From: Hyphomicrobiales bacterium
GTDB lineage: Bacteria; Pseudomonadota; Alphaproteobacteria; Rhizobiales; Rhizobiaceae
Length of the DNA stretch: 64,000 bases
Direction: 5' to 3'
Assembly: GCA_003577315.1 (NCBI GenBank)
Contig: QEVK01000019.1
Span: forward strand, 1-64,000
Shown here: in pieces, positions 24,636 through 35,023 of the stretch
Numbering within the stretch: position 1 is the first letter of the stretch
How the letters are laid out: the number at the start of each line of letters is the position of its first letter
Translations under genes and position numbers: made by a program
The notes under the pieces: model-generated
The model's input: only the letters and a program-made list of their open reading frames with translations
Told to the model about the DNA's origin: nothing
Databases searched by the model: none

Positions 24636-24842
24636 ATGAAGCTCTACCGTTTCCTCACCGGCCCCGACGATTCCGGCTTCTGCCACAAGGTGACGGCGGC
24701 GCTGAACAAGGGCTGGGAGCTGCACGGCTCGCCGACCTACGCCTTCGATGCGGCGAGCGGAACCATGCGCTGCGGCCAGGCCGTGGTGAAGGAGGTCGAG
24801 GGCAGGGACTACGAGCCGGGCATGAAGCTCGGCGAGCAGTAG
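24636..24842 (+). CDS. DUF1737 domain protein
   Basis: A 68-aa protein: MKLYRFLTGPDDSGFCHKVT then LNKGWELHGSPTYAF and QAVVKEV, the pattern of DUF1737 proteins, which begin with a 'Y-LTG-DD--FC-rV--al--GW-L-G' motif. AAGGAGG ends eight bases before the ATG and starts at the stop of the CitE-like gene, so they are one transcript. Role unknown. Confidence 0.85.
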   Translation: MKLYRFLTGPDDSGFCHKVTAALNKGWELHGSPTYAFDAASGTMRCGQAVVKEVEGRDYEPGMKLGEQ

Positions 24843-24855
24843 CGGGCATCCGCAC

Positions 24856-25278
24856 CTATTCCGCGTTCGCCTCGATGCGCTCCATGTCGTCGTCGGAGAG
24901 GCCGAAATGGTGGCCGATCTCATGGATCAGCACATGGGTGATGATGTCGCCCAGCGTCTCCTCGTTCTCGGCCCAGTAGTCGAGGATGGCGCGGCGGTAG
25001 AGGGTGACGCGGTTCGGTCCCTCGCCGGTGGACGGGTTCCAGCGCTCGGCGATGCCGCGGCCCTCGAACAGGCCGAGCAGGTCGAACGGCGTCTCCAGCG
25101 CCAGGTCGTCCATGATCTCGTCGGTGGGGAACTCCGTGACCTGGATGACGATCTCGCCGGTCAGCCGGCGGAACTCCTCCGGCAGATGCGCATAGGCCTC
25201 GAGCGCCATCAGCTCGAACTCCTGCAGCGAGGGGGAGAGCTGATCGCTCCAGTCGCGGGTCTGGTAGATGCGGGCCAT
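24856..25278 (-). CDS. Minimal zincin-type metallopeptidase family protein
   Basis: This 140-aa protein has the zinc-binding motif HEIGHHFGLSDDDM (HExxHxxGxxD) near its C-terminus, as in the small 'metallopeptidase family' zincins of alphaproteobacteria. The N-terminal half is acidic and helical. ATG 25278 follows AAAGGACAGG; an in-frame start at 25317 lacks a site. No signal peptide, so it should act in the cytoplasm. Substrate unknown. Confidence 0.85.
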   Translation of the reverse strand: MARIYQTRDWSDQLSPSLQEFELMALEAYAHLPEEFRRLTGEIVIQVTEFPTDEIMDDLALETPFDLLGLFEGRGIAERWNPSTGEGPNRVTLYRRAILDYWAENEETLGDIITHVLIHEIGHHFGLSDDDMERIEANAE

Positions 25279-25374
25279 GTCCTGTCCTTTGGCCGCCATA
25301 TAGACCGTTGCGCGCAAGGTTTCGACCCCCCGTCCGGGCGCATGGTGAAGGCGGCGGCGCTGCGCTGCCCCTTC

Positions 25375-25617
25375 TCAGCGCGAAAGCTCGTCGTCGTCGA
25401 GCGTGCGCGCCTCCGACGGCAGCATGATCGGTACGCCGTCGCGCACCGGATAGGCGAGGCGGGCGGCGCGCGAGACGAGCTCGCCGGAATGCGGGTTCCA
25501 GGAAAGCGGCGTCTTGGTCAGCGGGCAGGCGAGCATCTCGAGCAGCTTCGGGTCCACCGCCCGCCCGGCGGGCGGACGCTGCGGCGCCTCGCCTTTCTTC
25601 GCCTTGCCGTCGCTCAT
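25375..25617 (-). CDS. Trm112 family protein
   Basis: An 80-aa protein with the Trm112/YcaR core [17 protein letters not shown] and [18 protein letters not shown]. Bacterial members are small zinc-ribbon-like proteins of uncertain role; here only one of the usual cysteines is retained. The ATG overlaps the stop of the LON-domain gene (ATGA), so it is the last gene of cnoX-LON-Trm112. The N-terminal 20 residues are a charged, disordered-looking extension. Confidence 0.9.
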   Translation of the reverse strand: MSDGKAKKGEAPQRPPAGRAVDPKLLEMLACPLTKTPLSWNPHSGELVSRAARLAYPVRDGVPIMLPSEARTLDDDELSR

Positions 25618-26285
25618 TGCAGGCTCGAGCTGAAATCGTCGCCCTCGCGCGCCAGCGCGATCTCGGTCATGGCGATCAGCGTCTCGGCGCGCGTCTTCAG
25701 GTCGGCGGCCTCCAGGAGCGCCTGCTTCTCGGCCGGGCCGTAGGGGGCCATCATGGACAGCGCGTTGACCAGCGTGGCGTTCTCGGCGCGGCTGACGCTC
25801 TCCCAGTCGGCCTCGAGGTCGTTGGCCTTGAGATAGGCGCGGAACGCCTTGAGAAGCGCGGCCCGGTCGACCTCTGCCGCGCCGTTCTCGGGGTCGAGGT
25901 CGGCGACGAAGGAGGCGATGCGGCACTGGCGGAACGGCGTCCTGACGCAGGCTTCCGCGGTGACGCGGAAGCGGCACACGCCCTGCAGCGAGATCAGGTA
26001 GCGGCCGTCGCCGGTCTCGGCGAAGGAGGTGATGCGCCCGAGGCAGCCGACCTCGCACAGCTCCGGCTCGCCGTCCGGCTTCTGCGCGCCGTCGAGGCGC
26101 GGCTGGATCATGCCGATCAGCCGGTCGTGGGCGAGCGCGTGGTCGATCATCTCAAGATAGCGCGGCTCGAAGATGTTGAGCGGCATGCGCCCGCCCGGCA
26201 GCAGCAGCGCCGCCGAGAGCGGGAACACCGGCACGGTCTCGGGCAGGTCGTCGGCAGTCCGGTATCGCGCGTTTCCAGCCTGCAT
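25614..26285 (-). CDS. LON peptidase substrate-binding domain protein
   Basis: This 223-aa protein consists of the Lon N-terminal domain alone: [56 protein letters not shown] and a helical C-terminal part. No ATPase or protease domain follows. Such stand-alone proteins may act as adaptor or chaperone; this is not established. It lies 26 bp after cnoX and overlaps the Trm112 gene by four bases. Confidence 0.92.
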   Translation of the reverse strand: MQAGNARYRTADDLPETVPVFPLSAALLLPGGRMPLNIFEPRYLEMIDHALAHDRLIGMIQPRLDGAQKPDGEPELCEVGCLGRITSFAETGDGRYLISLQGVCRFRVTAEACVRTPFRQCRIASFVADLDPENGAAEVDRAALLKAFRAYLKANDLEADWESVSRAENATLVNALSMMAPYGPAEKQALLEAADLKTRAETLIAMTEIALAREGDDFSSSLQ

Positions 26286-26311
26286 GTCGATCTCCTCGCC
26301 CGCGCCACCTC

Positions 26312-27274
26312 TTACGAAAACAGCAGCGACGACAGCTTGCGCCGCGCCGACAGCGTCGCCTCGTCGGTCATGCCCCACGCCTCGAAGAACTTGAGGAGCT
26401 GCAGCCGCGCCCCGTCGTCCTGCCAGGTCCGGTCGGCCTTCATGATGGCCAGGAGGTTGTCGGCCGCCTTGTCGCGCTCGCCGAGCGCGTTCTGGATCAG
26501 CGCCAGGTCGAAGCGGGCCTGATGGTCCCCGGGGTCGGCGGCGAGCCGGCGCTCCAGCCCGGCCGGGTCGCCGAGCTCGGCGACCTGCTCGGCCAGCGCC
26601 AGCCGCGCCTTGACCGAGGCGAATTGCGGCGCGTCCTGCTTGCCTTGCGGCGCGCGCGCCAGCACCTCGCGGGCATTGGCCTCGTCGCCGGCGTCGAGCA
26701 GGGTCTCGGCGAGCCCGGCGATGGCGTCGAGCTCGGCGGGGTCGTCGCCGAGCACGGCGGCATAGACCTGCGCCGCGCCCTGTAGGTCGCCGGCCGCGCG
26801 CAGCTCGGCCGCCGCCGCCAGCGCCTCGGCCACCGCCTCGGCGGCGCCGCCGGGGCCGGAGATCTTGTCGATGAACTCGCGGATCCTGCTTTCGGGGACG
26901 GCGCCCATGAAGCCGTCGACCGGCTGGCCGTCGACGAAGGCGATCACGGCCGGGATCGACTGGATGCCGAGCTGGCCGGCGATGGCGGGATGGTCGTCGA
27001 TGTTCATCTTGACCAGCCGCACGCGGCCGCCGGCCTCGCGCACCGCCTTCTCCAGCGCCGGCGCGAGCTGCTTGCAGGGGCCGCACCACGGCGCCCAGAA
27101 GTCGACCAGCACCGGCTGGCGACGCGATTCCTGGATCACGTCGGCGGCGAAGCCGGCCGTGGTCGTATCCTTGATCAGGCTGCCGGTGTCGGCGCCGTCG
27201 ACCGCGCCGTCCGCCGCGCCGTCGCCGTACCGGACCGCATAGCTGCCGCCAAAGGGATTGTCCTGCGCGCTCAT
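26312..27274 (-). CDS. cnoX: Thioredoxin-TPR co-chaperone CnoX (YbbN-like)
   Basis: This 320-aa protein has a thioredoxin domain (about 38-140) with the intact redox motif WCGPC, followed by TPR-like helices (about 150-318). CnoX proteins hold oxidised proteins and pass them to GroEL; some have lost the CxxC, this one keeps it. I chose ATG 27274, six bases after AGGAG; the ATG at 27280 lies on that site. First gene of cnoX-LON-Trm112. Confidence 0.9.
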   Translation of the reverse strand: MSAQDNPFGGSYAVRYGDGAADGAVDGADTGSLIKDTTTAGFAADVIQESRRQPVLVDFWAPWCGPCKQLAPALEKAVREAGGRVRLVKMNIDDHPAIAGQLGIQSIPAVIAFVDGQPVDGFMGAVPESRIREFIDKISGPGGAAEAVAEALAAAAELRAAGDLQGAAQVYAAVLGDDPAELDAIAGLAETLLDAGDEANAREVLARAPQGKQDAPQFASVKARLALAEQVAELGDPAGLERRLAADPGDHQARFDLALIQNALGERDKAADNLLAIMKADRTWQDDGARLQLLKFFEAWGMTDEATLSARRKLSSLLFS

Positions 27275-27429
27275 GGCCATCTCCTGCTGCGCCGAAGCCG
27301 TTCCGCCGTCTTCATAGCAGAGGCGGGCGGCAGGTCGAGTGGGTGGTGGTCAAATGTGGCTTCGGCCCGCCGGTTTCAAGGCCGCGGTTTCAAGTCCGCC
27401 GGCTTCGGACGCGCTGCGGGGCGGGCGGC

Positions 27430-28620
27430 CTATATCGCGGCTTTCAGGTTGCGCAGCTTCAGCTCGGCGACGACGCGGTTGCGGCCGCCGGTCTTGGCCC
27501 GGTAGAGCGAGACGTCGGCGCGGTTGAGCAGGTCCTCGAAGCTTCCGGCCTCGCCGCCGGCGAGCGCGACGCCGGCGCTGGCGCTGGCGCGGACGGCGCC
27601 GCGGCCGGTCTCGACATGGCTCTCGGCGAACAGGGCGCGGATGCGCTCGGCGGTGCTGGTGGCCAGCGGCAGCGAGGCGTCGCGCAGCACCAGCACGAAC
27701 TCCTCGCCGCCGGTGCGCGCGGCGATGTCGCCCTCGCGGGTGTTCAGGCGCAGCGCCTCGGCGAAACGGCGCAGCACCTCGTCGCCGGCGGCGTGGCCGT
27801 AGCGGTCGTTGATCGTCTTGAAATGGTCGAGGTCGAAGACGATGACGGCGCGGCCGGGCGCAAGGGCCTCGCCCGCCATGCGGTCGAACAGGGCGCGCCG
27901 GTTGAGCAGGCCCGTCAGCACGTCCGTCTCGGCCTCCAGCCGGTGGCGGCGCGCCGCGCGCGCGTTGTTGAGCCCCAGCGACAGCGCGCCGATGCCGGTG
28001 ATGCCGGCGATGCACATCACGGCGTTGAAGCGCTCGGCCCAGTTGTCCGGCCGCCCGTCGAGCGCCCAGGCGCCCTCGTGGGCGATGATGGTGCCGCAGG
28101 CGTAGAAGGAGATCGCCGACAGGGCGTAGAGCGCCGACAGGGCGGCGACGCTGGACGGCGCCTCGGCGCGCGCGTTCCAGTATTGCATCGCCGTCGCCAT
28201 CAGCAGGCAGCCGGCGAGGAAGTTGTAGACCATGATGCCGAGGCCGTCATAGCCGAGGAGGATCGGCAGCGCGACCGCGGGCACGGCGGCCGACAGCGCC
28301 AGCCATTGCCGCCTGCCGGTGGGGCGGCCGGTGAACTGGCGCGCGGCGACGAAGACCACGACGAAGCCGACGATCTCCATGGTGAAGGCGGTGGCGACGA
28401 TGCCGGAACGCTCGGGCGGGAAGGCGTAGTAGAGGATGACGCCGCCGCCCAGCAGCAGCATGCCCAGCATCCAGCCGACGAGGAAGCTGTCGCCGCGGTT
28501 GTGGACCCAAACGCTGAGCATCGTCATGGCGAGCGCGAAGGCGCAGACGCCGGCGGCGATGAAAAGAGATGCCTGATCGACCAACACCGTTCCCCGCTTC
28601 CCGGCCGAGTGCGGTTCCAT
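27430..28620 (-). CDS. Membrane-bound diguanylate cyclase (GGDEF)
   Basis: The 396-aa protein has about six to seven membrane segments (roughly 18-38, 45-66, 74-94, 105-122, 128-146, 156-180, 200-216), then a GGDEF domain (about 228-390). The active site is GGEEF at 304-308, and the inhibitory I-site RxxD (R295-EG-D298) lies at the right distance, so it should make cyclic di-GMP with product inhibition. The membrane part is a probable sensor of unknown signal. The ATG at 28620 has no clear ribosome site; an in-frame start a few codons later (GTG/TTG before LVDQASLF) is possible. Confidence 0.9.
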   Translation of the reverse strand: MEPHSAGKRGTVLVDQASLFIAAGVCAFALAMTMLSVWVHNRGDSFLVGWMLGMLLLGGGVILYYAFPPERSGIVATAFTMEIVGFVVVFVAARQFTGRPTGRRQWLALSAAVPAVALPILLGYDGLGIMVYNFLAGCLLMATAMQYWNARAEAPSSVAALSALYALSAISFYACGTIIAHEGAWALDGRPDNWAERFNAVMCIAGITGIGALSLGLNNARAARRHRLEAETDVLTGLLNRRALFDRMAGEALAPGRAVIVFDLDHFKTINDRYGHAAGDEVLRRFAEALRLNTREGDIAARTGGEEFVLVLRDASLPLATSTAERIRALFAESHVETGRGAVRASASAGVALAGGEAGSFEDLLNRADVSLYRAKTGGRNRVVAELKLRNLKAAI

Positions 28621-28705
28621 AGCACGAACGCGCGGGGCGGGGCGGGCGGGCTGATTCCTTGGTGAAGGAAGCGTTTCGGCGGCGCGGCCCCGCCGGCCGG
28701 TCCGC

Positions 28706-29167
28706 TCACAGCGGCAGCGCGGTTCCCTGCTTGATGTCCTTCAGCACCAGGTTGGTGCGCACGTTGGCGATGCCGGGAAGGCGGAACAGGAACGCCTCGA
28801 GGAAGCGGTTGTAGGCGTCGAGGTCGGCGCAGACGACGCGCAGATGGTAGTCGGCCTCGCCGGTGACGGCGAAGCAGTCGAGCACCTCCGGCCGCCGCGC
28901 GACCTCGGCGATGAAGGTGTCGACATGGCGGTGGTCGTGGCGGGTCAGCGTCACATGGGCGATGGCGTGGAAGCCGAGCCCGGCCCGGCCGGCGTCGAGG
29001 ATCGCGGCGTAGCGGCGCACGACGCCCGCCTCCTCCAGCGCGCGCACGCGCCGCCAGCAGGCCGAGGCCGACATGCCGGCCCTGTCGGCCAGCTCCTGGT
29101 TGGTGATGCGCGCGTCCTCCTGGAGCGCGCGCAGCAGGATGCGGTCCTGTTCCGTCAGATTTTCCAT
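28706..29167 (-). CDS. Lrp/AsnC family transcriptional regulator
   Basis: A 153-aa regulator with an N-terminal helix-turn-helix (about 4-60; MENLTEQDRILLRALQEDAR, NQELADRAGMSASACWRRV) and a C-terminal RAM/AsnC ligand domain (about 68-145). Relatives sense amino acids. It diverges from the indolepyruvate:ferredoxin oxidoreductase gene across a 177-bp gap, and is likely its regulator. ATG 29167 is the first Met of the HTH domain; the frame is open 21 codons further upstream. Confidence 0.92.
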   Translation of the reverse strand: MENLTEQDRILLRALQEDARITNQELADRAGMSASACWRRVRALEEAGVVRRYAAILDAGRAGLGFHAIAHVTLTRHDHRHVDTFIAEVARRPEVLDCFAVTGEADYHLRVVCADLDAYNRFLEAFLFRLPGIANVRTNLVLKDIKQGTALPL

Positions 29168-29344
29168 ACTGCACCGCAATATCGGAAGAAATGTCCAATG
29201 GATGCGATTTCGTGAAATCCCATGCCGCAAGCATGGCTCCTGCGGGCCATTCTGGCAAGTTCTTCCAGCCGATCGGGCCTATCCTTGCGTCAGGCACCGC
29301 GGATGATCGGGGGACGTTCCGCAAGGCACCGAGGGAGGATGAGG

Positions 29345-32300
29345 ATGAACGTCCACGCACCGGCGCGCGAGGGATTCGGCTACCGGCTGGAGGACCGCTA
29401 CGCGCGCGGCGGCGGCCGGGTGTTCATGACCGGCACGCAGGCGCTGGTGCGCATCGTGCTCGACCAGGCCCGGCGCGACCGCGAGGCGGGCCTCGCCACC
29501 GGCGGCTTCGTCTCCGGTTATCGCGGCTCGCCGCTCGGCGGCGTCGATCTGGAGCTGTGGCGCAACCGCGAGCGGCTCGACGCGGCCGGCATCAGGTTCC
29601 TGCCGGCGGTGAACGAGGACCTCGCCGCCACGGCCGTGCTCGGCAGCCAGCAGGTCGAGACCAACCCGGCCGCCACCGTCGATGGCGTCTTCGCCATGTG
29701 GTACGGCAAGGGGCCGGGCGTCGACCGCGCCGGCGACGCGCTCAAGCACGGCAACGCCTACGGCTCCTCGCCGCGGGGCGGCGTGCTGGTGGTGGCGGGC
29801 GACGACCACGGCTGCGTCTCCTCCTCCATGCCGCACCAGTCGGACGTCGCCTTCATGGCCTGGTTCATGCCGACGCTGAACCCGGCGTCCGTGGCCGAAT
29901 ATCCCGCCTTCGGCGAGTGGGGCTACGCGCTGTCGCGCTTCTCGGGCATGTGGGTCGGCTTCAAGGCGATCTCGGAGACGGTCGAATCCGCCGCCTCGTT
30001 CGAGCTGCCGCCCGACCGCGTCTTCCGCGCGCCCGACTTCGCGCCGCCCCCGGGCGGGCTGCACTATCGCTGGCCCGACCTTCCCGGCCCGCAGATCGAG
30101 GAGCGGATGGAGGCCAAGAAGCAGGCCGTGTTCGCCTTCGCCGAGGCCAACCCGATCGACCGCCACGTCTACGAGGTCAAGGGCGCGCGCTTCGGCATCG
30201 TCACCACCGGCAAGGGCCATCTCGACCTGATGGAGGCGCTGCGCCTTCTCGGGATCGGCGAGCGCGAGTGCCGCGCGCTCGGCATCGACATCTACAAGGT
30301 CGGCATGGTGTGGCCGCTCGCCCGCCGCGACGCGCTCGACTTCGTGCGCGACAAGGACGAGGTGCTGGTGGTGGAGGAGAAGCGCGGCATCGTCGAGAGC
30401 CAGCTCAAGGAATATTTCTACGACTGGCCGGGCCACAAGCCGCGCGCCATGGTCGGCAAGCGCGACGAGAACGGCGAGCGGCTGGTGCCGTGGACGGGCG
30501 AATTGTCGCCGCGCCTTCTGGCGCCGCTGGTTGCCAGGCGGCTGGACGGCGTCTTCCCCGGCCACGGCTTTTCCGCGCGCGCGGAAAGGATCGCCGCCGG
30601 GCCGGCGATCTCGATCAGCGTGCCGGGGGCGACGCGCACGCCCTATTTCTGCTCCGGCTGCCCGCACAACACCTCGACGAAGGTGCCGGAGGGCTCGCAG
30701 GCGCTGGCCGGCATCGGCTGCCACTTCATGGCGAGCTGGATGGACCGCCAGACCACGTCGCTGATCCAGATGGGCGGCGAGGGCGTCAACTGGGCGGCCT
30801 CCTCGCCGTTCACCGGCAACGGCCACATCTTCCAGAACCTCGGCGAGGGCACCTGGTATCATTCCGGCTCGATGGCGATCCGCCAGGCGGTCGCGGCCGG
30901 GACCAACATCACCTACAAGATCCTCTACAACGACGCCGTCGCCATGACCGGCGGCCAGCCGGTGGACGGGCCGGTCAGCGTGCAGGCCATCGCCCACGCG
31001 GCGCGCGCCGAAGGCGTCGAGCGCATCGCGCTGGTCTCCGACGAGCCGGACAAGTTTTCCGCGCGCGACTTTCCGGCCGGCGCGACGATCCATCACCGCG
31101 GCGCGCTCGACGCGGTCCAGCGCGAGCTGCGCACGGTGAAGGGCGTCTCGGTGCTGATCTACGAGCAGACCTGCGCCACCGAGAAACGCAGGCGGCGCAA
31201 GCGCGGCACCATGGCCGACCCCGGCAAGGTGGTCGTCATCAACGAGCTGGTCTGCGAGGGCTGCGGCGACTGCTCGGTCGAGTCGAACTGCCTTTCCGTC
31301 GAGCCGGTGGAGACCGAGCTCGGCACCAAGCGGCGCATCAACCAGTCCTCCTGCAACAAGGACTTCTCCTGCGTCAACGGCTTCTGCCCCAGCTTCGTGA
31401 CGCTGGAGGGCGCGGCGCGGCGCAAGGGCACGGGCGCCGGGCTCGACGTCGCTGCGCTCGCCGACGGCCTCGGGAAGCCGCCGCCGCCGTCGCTGGAGCG
31501 GCCCTACGACCTGCTCGTCACCGGCGTCGGCGGCACCGGCGTGGTGACGGTCGGTGCGCTGATCACCATGGCGGCGCATCTGGAGGGCAAGGGCTCGTCG
31601 GTGCTCGACTTCACCGGCTTCGCGCAGAAGTTCGGGCCGGTGCTGTCCTTCGTGCGGTTGGCGGCGCGGCCGCAGGACATCAACCAGGTGCGCATCGACC
31701 GCGGCGCGGCCGACGCGCTGATCGGCTGCGACATCGTCGTTTCCTCCTCGCCCAAGGCGTCGGCCTGCTACCGGCCGGGCATGAAGGCGGCGCTGAACCT
31801 GGCGAAGATGCCGACCGGCGACATCGTGCGCCGCCGCGACGCCGACCTCGCCGTCGACCGCAGGGTGGCGGCGATCCGCGAGGCGGTGGGCGGCGACGGG
31901 CTGGCGGCGCTCGACGCCAACCGCCTCGCCGAGACGCTGATGGGCGACGCCGTGTTCGCCAATGTAATCATGCTGGGCTTTGCCTGGCAGCTCGGCCTGG
32001 TGCCGGCAGGCCTTGCCGCGCTCGACAGGGCGATCGAGCTCAACGGCGTCGCCGTCGAGGCCAACCGCCGCGCCTTCCTGCTCGGCCGGGTGGCGGCGGC
32101 GCGGCCCGAGCGGCTTCCGGCGCCGCTGGCGCCGCGGCGGCCCGACGCGCAGACGCTCGCCGAGATCGTCGCGCGGCGGGTCGAGTTCCTGACCGGCTAC
32201 CAGGACGCGGCCTACGCGGCCCGCTACGCCGCCTTCGTGGAGAAGGTGCGGCTGGCGGAGGCGCCGCTCGGCTCGCAGCGCCTCGCCGAAACGGTGGCGC

Positions 32301-32770
32301 GCGGCCTGTTCCGGCTGATGGCCTACAAGGACGAGTACGAGGTGGCGCGGCTGCACACGCAGGCCGGCTTCGCCGAGCGGCTGAAGCGGGAGTTCGACGG
32401 CGACTTCCGCATCGTCCACCATCTCGCGCCGCCCTTCCTGCCCGCCGGGCTCGACGCGCGCGGGCGGCCGCTCAAGCGCGCCTTCGGGCCGTGGATCAGG
32501 CTGCCGATGCACGTGCTGGCGCGCATGAAGCGGCTGCGCGGCACGCCGTTCGACCCGTTCGGGCGCACGGCCGAGCGGCGCATGGAGCGCGATCTGATCC
32601 GCTGGTACGAGGCAGCGGTCGAGCGCGGCCTCGCGCGGCTGACGCCGCAGACGCACGCGGCGCTGTGCGAGGCGCTGGCGAAGGCGACCGACATACGCGG
32701 CTACGGCCCGGTCAAGGAGGCGGCGGCGGCGCGGGTGCGCGCCGAGGTCGACGCCGCGCTCGCTGCCTGA
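29345..32770 (+). CDS. Single-chain indolepyruvate:ferredoxin oxidoreductase
   Basis: This 1141-aa fused enzyme oxidatively decarboxylates aryl- or branched 2-oxo acids from amino-acid breakdown, passing electrons to ferredoxin. Pyrimidine-binding alpha-like part about 15-400; TPP/beta-like part about 425-620 with CSGCPHNTST (436) and GGEGVNW; ferredoxin-like cluster cysteines in CEGCGDC (637-643), C649, C670, C676 and C681; then the gamma-type domain starting GVGGTGVVTVG (about 710-900), and a C-terminal DUF6537-like region. ATG 29345 follows GAGGGAGG. Divergent Lrp regulator upstream suggests amino-acid control. Confidence 0.93.
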   Translation: MNVHAPAREGFGYRLEDRYARGGGRVFMTGTQALVRIVLDQARRDREAGLATGGFVSGYRGSPLGGVDLELWRNRERLDAAGIRFLPAVNEDLAATAVLGSQQVETNPAATVDGVFAMWYGKGPGVDRAGDALKHGNAYGSSPRGGVLVVAGDDHGCVSSSMPHQSDVAFMAWFMPTLNPASVAEYPAFGEWGYALSRFSGMWVGFKAISETVESAASFELPPDRVFRAPDFAPPPGGLHYRWPDLPGPQIEERMEAKKQAVFAFAEANPIDRHVYEVKGARFGIVTTGKGHLDLMEALRLLGIGERECRALGIDIYKVGMVWPLARRDALDFVRDKDEVLVVEEKRGIVESQLKEYFYDWPGHKPRAMVGKRDENGERLVPWTGELSPRLLAPLVARRLDGVFPGHGFSARAERIAAGPAISISVPGATRTPYFCSGCPHNTSTKVPEGSQALAGIGCHFMASWMDRQTTSLIQMGGEGVNWAASSPFTGNGHIFQNLGEGTWYHSGSMAIRQAVAAGTNITYKILYNDAVAMTGGQPVDGPVSVQAIAHAARAEGVERIALVSDEPDKFSARDFPAGATIHHRGALDAVQRELRTVKGVSVLIYEQTCATEKRRRRKRGTMADPGKVVVINELVCEGCGDCSVESNCLSVEPVETELGTKRRINQSSCNKDFSCVNGFCPSFVTLEGAARRKGTGAGLDVAALADGLGKPPPPSLERPYDLLVTGVGGTGVVTVGALITMAAHLEGKGSSVLDFTGFAQKFGPVLSFVRLAARPQDINQVRIDRGAADALIGCDIVVSSSPKASACYRPGMKAALNLAKMPTGDIVRRRDADLAVDRRVAAIREAVGGDGLAALDANRLAETLMGDAVFANVIMLGFAWQLGLVPAGLAALDRAIELNGVAVEANRRAFLLGRVAAARPERLPAPLAPRRPDAQTLAEIVARRVEFLTGYQDAAYAARYAAFVEKVRLAEAPLGSQRLAETVARGLFRLMAYKDEYEVARLHTQAGFAERLKREFDGDFRIVHHLAPPFLPAGLDARGRPLKRAFGPWIRLPMHVLARMKRLRGTPFDPFGRTAERRMERDLIRWYEAAVERGLARLTPQTHAALCEALAKATDIRGYGPVKEAAAARVRAEVDAALAA

Positions 32771-33013
32771 GGCGGAGCGAGCGGCCGCCTTCCGCTGCGG
32801 AAACCCTGCCTTACGCAACGTCCGATTCGGAAACGAAACGATCGCGGGGCGATTCTTCGCAACTCGAATTAACTTTTATGCGCCGGCCGCCGCTGCATTA
32901 GCGGCTTGTTAATTACCGGGCGGGTTAGAGTGTGCCGCGCATTCCTATCTTGGGGGGTGTGGGCGCCGGGCGGGGCTGTCCGGGGTCGACAGCACGAGAC
33001 TTGGGGGTCAACA

Positions 33014-34981
33014 GTGTCGTTCAACAATCTCAGCATCTCGCGCAAGCTCGGGCTTGCGTTCGCCGCCGTCGTCGCGATCATCGCCGCGATGAGCGCCGTC
33101 ATCTTCTGGAACATCGCCCAGCTCGAGGACGCGACCGAGGCAGAGGCGCACGCCAACCATGCGGTCGACATCATCACCCGCGCCGAGTTCCGGCTCGCCC
33201 GGCAGGAAAACAGCTATCGCGGCTTCCTGCTGACCAACAATCCCTATTATCTGGAACGGCTGGAAAGCCACCGCGCCACCTTCGACCGTCATCTCGAGGA
33301 ACTGCGCCAGTCCAAGGCCGGCCACGGGAGCGAGACCGCGATCCAGGCCGGCATCGCCGATGTCGTCCAGAAGATGGACGCCTGGCAGCGCGAGATCGTG
33401 GACGAGGGCAAGAAGCTCGCCGCCGATCCGATCTTCCGCTTCAAGGCCGTCGAGATGGTGGGCCAGGACGGCAAGGCCGACAAGCTGATGGAGCCGATCG
33501 AGGACGCGCTCGCGGCCCTCGCCGAAAGCGAGCGCGCCGCCGCGGCCGCCGCGATCGCGCAGCGCCAGGCGGTGACGGCGCTGACCGAGACGGCGCTCTA
33601 TGTCGGCGTCGGGCTCGCGGTGCTGTTTTCCGGCATCCTCGGCTTCCTGCTGTCGCGCATGATCGCGACCCCGGTTACCGGGCTGACGGGCGTCATGGGC
33701 CGGCTGGCCTCGGGCGACAACACGGTCGAGGTTCCCGCCGTCGAGCGCGGCGACGAGATCGGCGAGATGGCGCGCGCGGTGCTGGTGTTCAAGGAAGCCG
33801 CCATCGAGAAGATCCGCCTCGAGGCCGAGTCGAGCGAGGCGCGCGCGGCCGCCGAGGGCGAGCGCAGCCGCAACGAGGAGCAGAAGGCCCGCGAGGCGGC
33901 CGAGGACCACGCCGTGGTGACGGCGCTGGCGACCGGCCTGTCGGCGCTGGCCTCCGGCGACCTGACCTACCGCATCACCGAGCCGTTCGCGGCCAAGGCG
34001 CAGAAGCTCAAGGACGACTTCAACCGCACGGCCGAGCAGCTCCAGGACACGATGGTCACCATCGCCGAGGCGATCGGCAGCATGCGCACCGGCACCGGCG
34101 AGATCAGCCAGGCGGCCGACGACCTGTCGCGGCGCACCGAGCAGCAGGCGGCGAGCCTGGAGGAGACGGCGGCGGCGCTCGACCAGATCACCGCGACGGT
34201 GAGGAAGACCGCCGACGGCGCGCACCAGGCGTCCGAGGTGACGGGACAGGCGCGCATCGGCGCCGAGAAGTCGGGCGAGGTGGTGCGCCGGGCGGTGACG
34301 GCGATGGCGCAGATCGAGAAGTCGTCGCAGCAGATCGGCCAGATCATCGGCGTCATCGACGAGATCGCCTTCCAGACCAACCTTCTGGCGCTCAACGCCG
34401 GCGTCGAGGCGGCGCGGGCGGGCGACGCCGGCAAGGGCTTCGCCGTGGTCGCCTCCGAGGTGCGGGCGCTGGCGCAGCGCTCGGCCGAGGCGGCCAAGGA
34501 GATCAAGGAGCTGATCTCGACCTCGACCCACCAGGTCGAGGAGGGCGTCGACCTCGTCGGCCAGACCGGCGAGGCGCTGGAGCGGATCGTGGCGCAGGTC
34601 GGCGAGATCACCGGGCTGGTGACGGAGATCGCCGCCTCGGCGCGCGAACAGTCGACCGGCCTCGCCGAGGTCAACTCCGCGGTCAACCAGATGGACCAGG
34701 TGACGCAGCAGAACGCCGCCATGGTCGAGGAGTCCACCGCCGCCAGCCACAGCCTGGCGCAGGAGGCGGAGGAGCTTGCGCAGCTCGTGGCCAGGTTCCG
34801 GCTGGGCCGCCAGGCCGAGGCGGCGTCGGCGCCGCGCCGGCCGGCCGCGGCAGCCGCTGGCGCCCAGCCGCAGGCGGCGCGCCGCGCCGCGCCCGCCCTC
34901 AAGAGCGTGTCCTCCGGCTCGGGACAGGCCGCCGCGCTCATGGCCCAGCAGCCCGGCGACGAGGGCTGGGAGGAGTTCTGA
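33014..34981 (+). CDS. Methyl-accepting chemotaxis protein with CHASE3-like sensor
   Basis: This 655-aa receptor starts at GTG 33014 ([13 protein letters not shown]) with TGGGGG upstream. TM1 is 12-32, a helical CHASE3-like periplasmic domain is about 35-185, TM2 194-214, HAMP 215-267, then a cytoplasmic signalling hairpin with the tip sequence around [20 protein letters not shown]. It ends in GWEEF, which fits the CheR/CheB-tethering pentapeptide (xWxxF) of high-abundance receptors. cheW, cheR, cheB and cheD follow after 175 bp, so these probably act on this receptor. Signal unknown. Confidence 0.93.
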   Translation: MSFNNLSISRKLGLAFAAVVAIIAAMSAVIFWNIAQLEDATEAEAHANHAVDIITRAEFRLARQENSYRGFLLTNNPYYLERLESHRATFDRHLEELRQSKAGHGSETAIQAGIADVVQKMDAWQREIVDEGKKLAADPIFRFKAVEMVGQDGKADKLMEPIEDALAALAESERAAAAAAIAQRQAVTALTETALYVGVGLAVLFSGILGFLLSRMIATPVTGLTGVMGRLASGDNTVEVPAVERGDEIGEMARAVLVFKEAAIEKIRLEAESSEARAAAEGERSRNEEQKAREAAEDHAVVTALATGLSALASGDLTYRITEPFAAKAQKLKDDFNRTAEQLQDTMVTIAEAIGSMRTGTGEISQAADDLSRRTEQQAASLEETAAALDQITATVRKTADGAHQASEVTGQARIGAEKSGEVVRRAVTAMAQIEKSSQQIGQIIGVIDEIAFQTNLLALNAGVEAARAGDAGKGFAVVASEVRALAQRSAEAAKEIKELISTSTHQVEEGVDLVGQTGEALERIVAQVGEITGLVTEIAASAREQSTGLAEVNSAVNQMDQVTQQNAAMVEESTAASHSLAQEAEELAQLVARFRLGRQAEAASAPRRPAAAAAGAQPQAARRAAPALKSVSSGSGQAAALMAQQPGDEGWEEF

Positions 34982-34993
34982 GCGGACGATCCC

Positions 34994-35023
34994 GGACGCC
35001 GCCGCGAGATGACGGCGGCGTCC
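34994..35023 (+). terminator. GC-rich hairpin after the chemoreceptor gene
   Basis: GGACGCCGCCG (34994-35004) pairs perfectly with CGGCGGCGTCC (35013-35023) around an 8-nt loop, 13 bp after the stop. No T-run follows, so it may attenuate or protect the transcript rather than end it. Confidence 0.45.

Noticed and set aside
29279..32818. An 1179-codon open frame on the minus strand
   Set aside because: It is antisense to the indolepyruvate oxidoreductase gene and has low-complexity His/Arg/Ala-rich sequence typical of a wrong frame.
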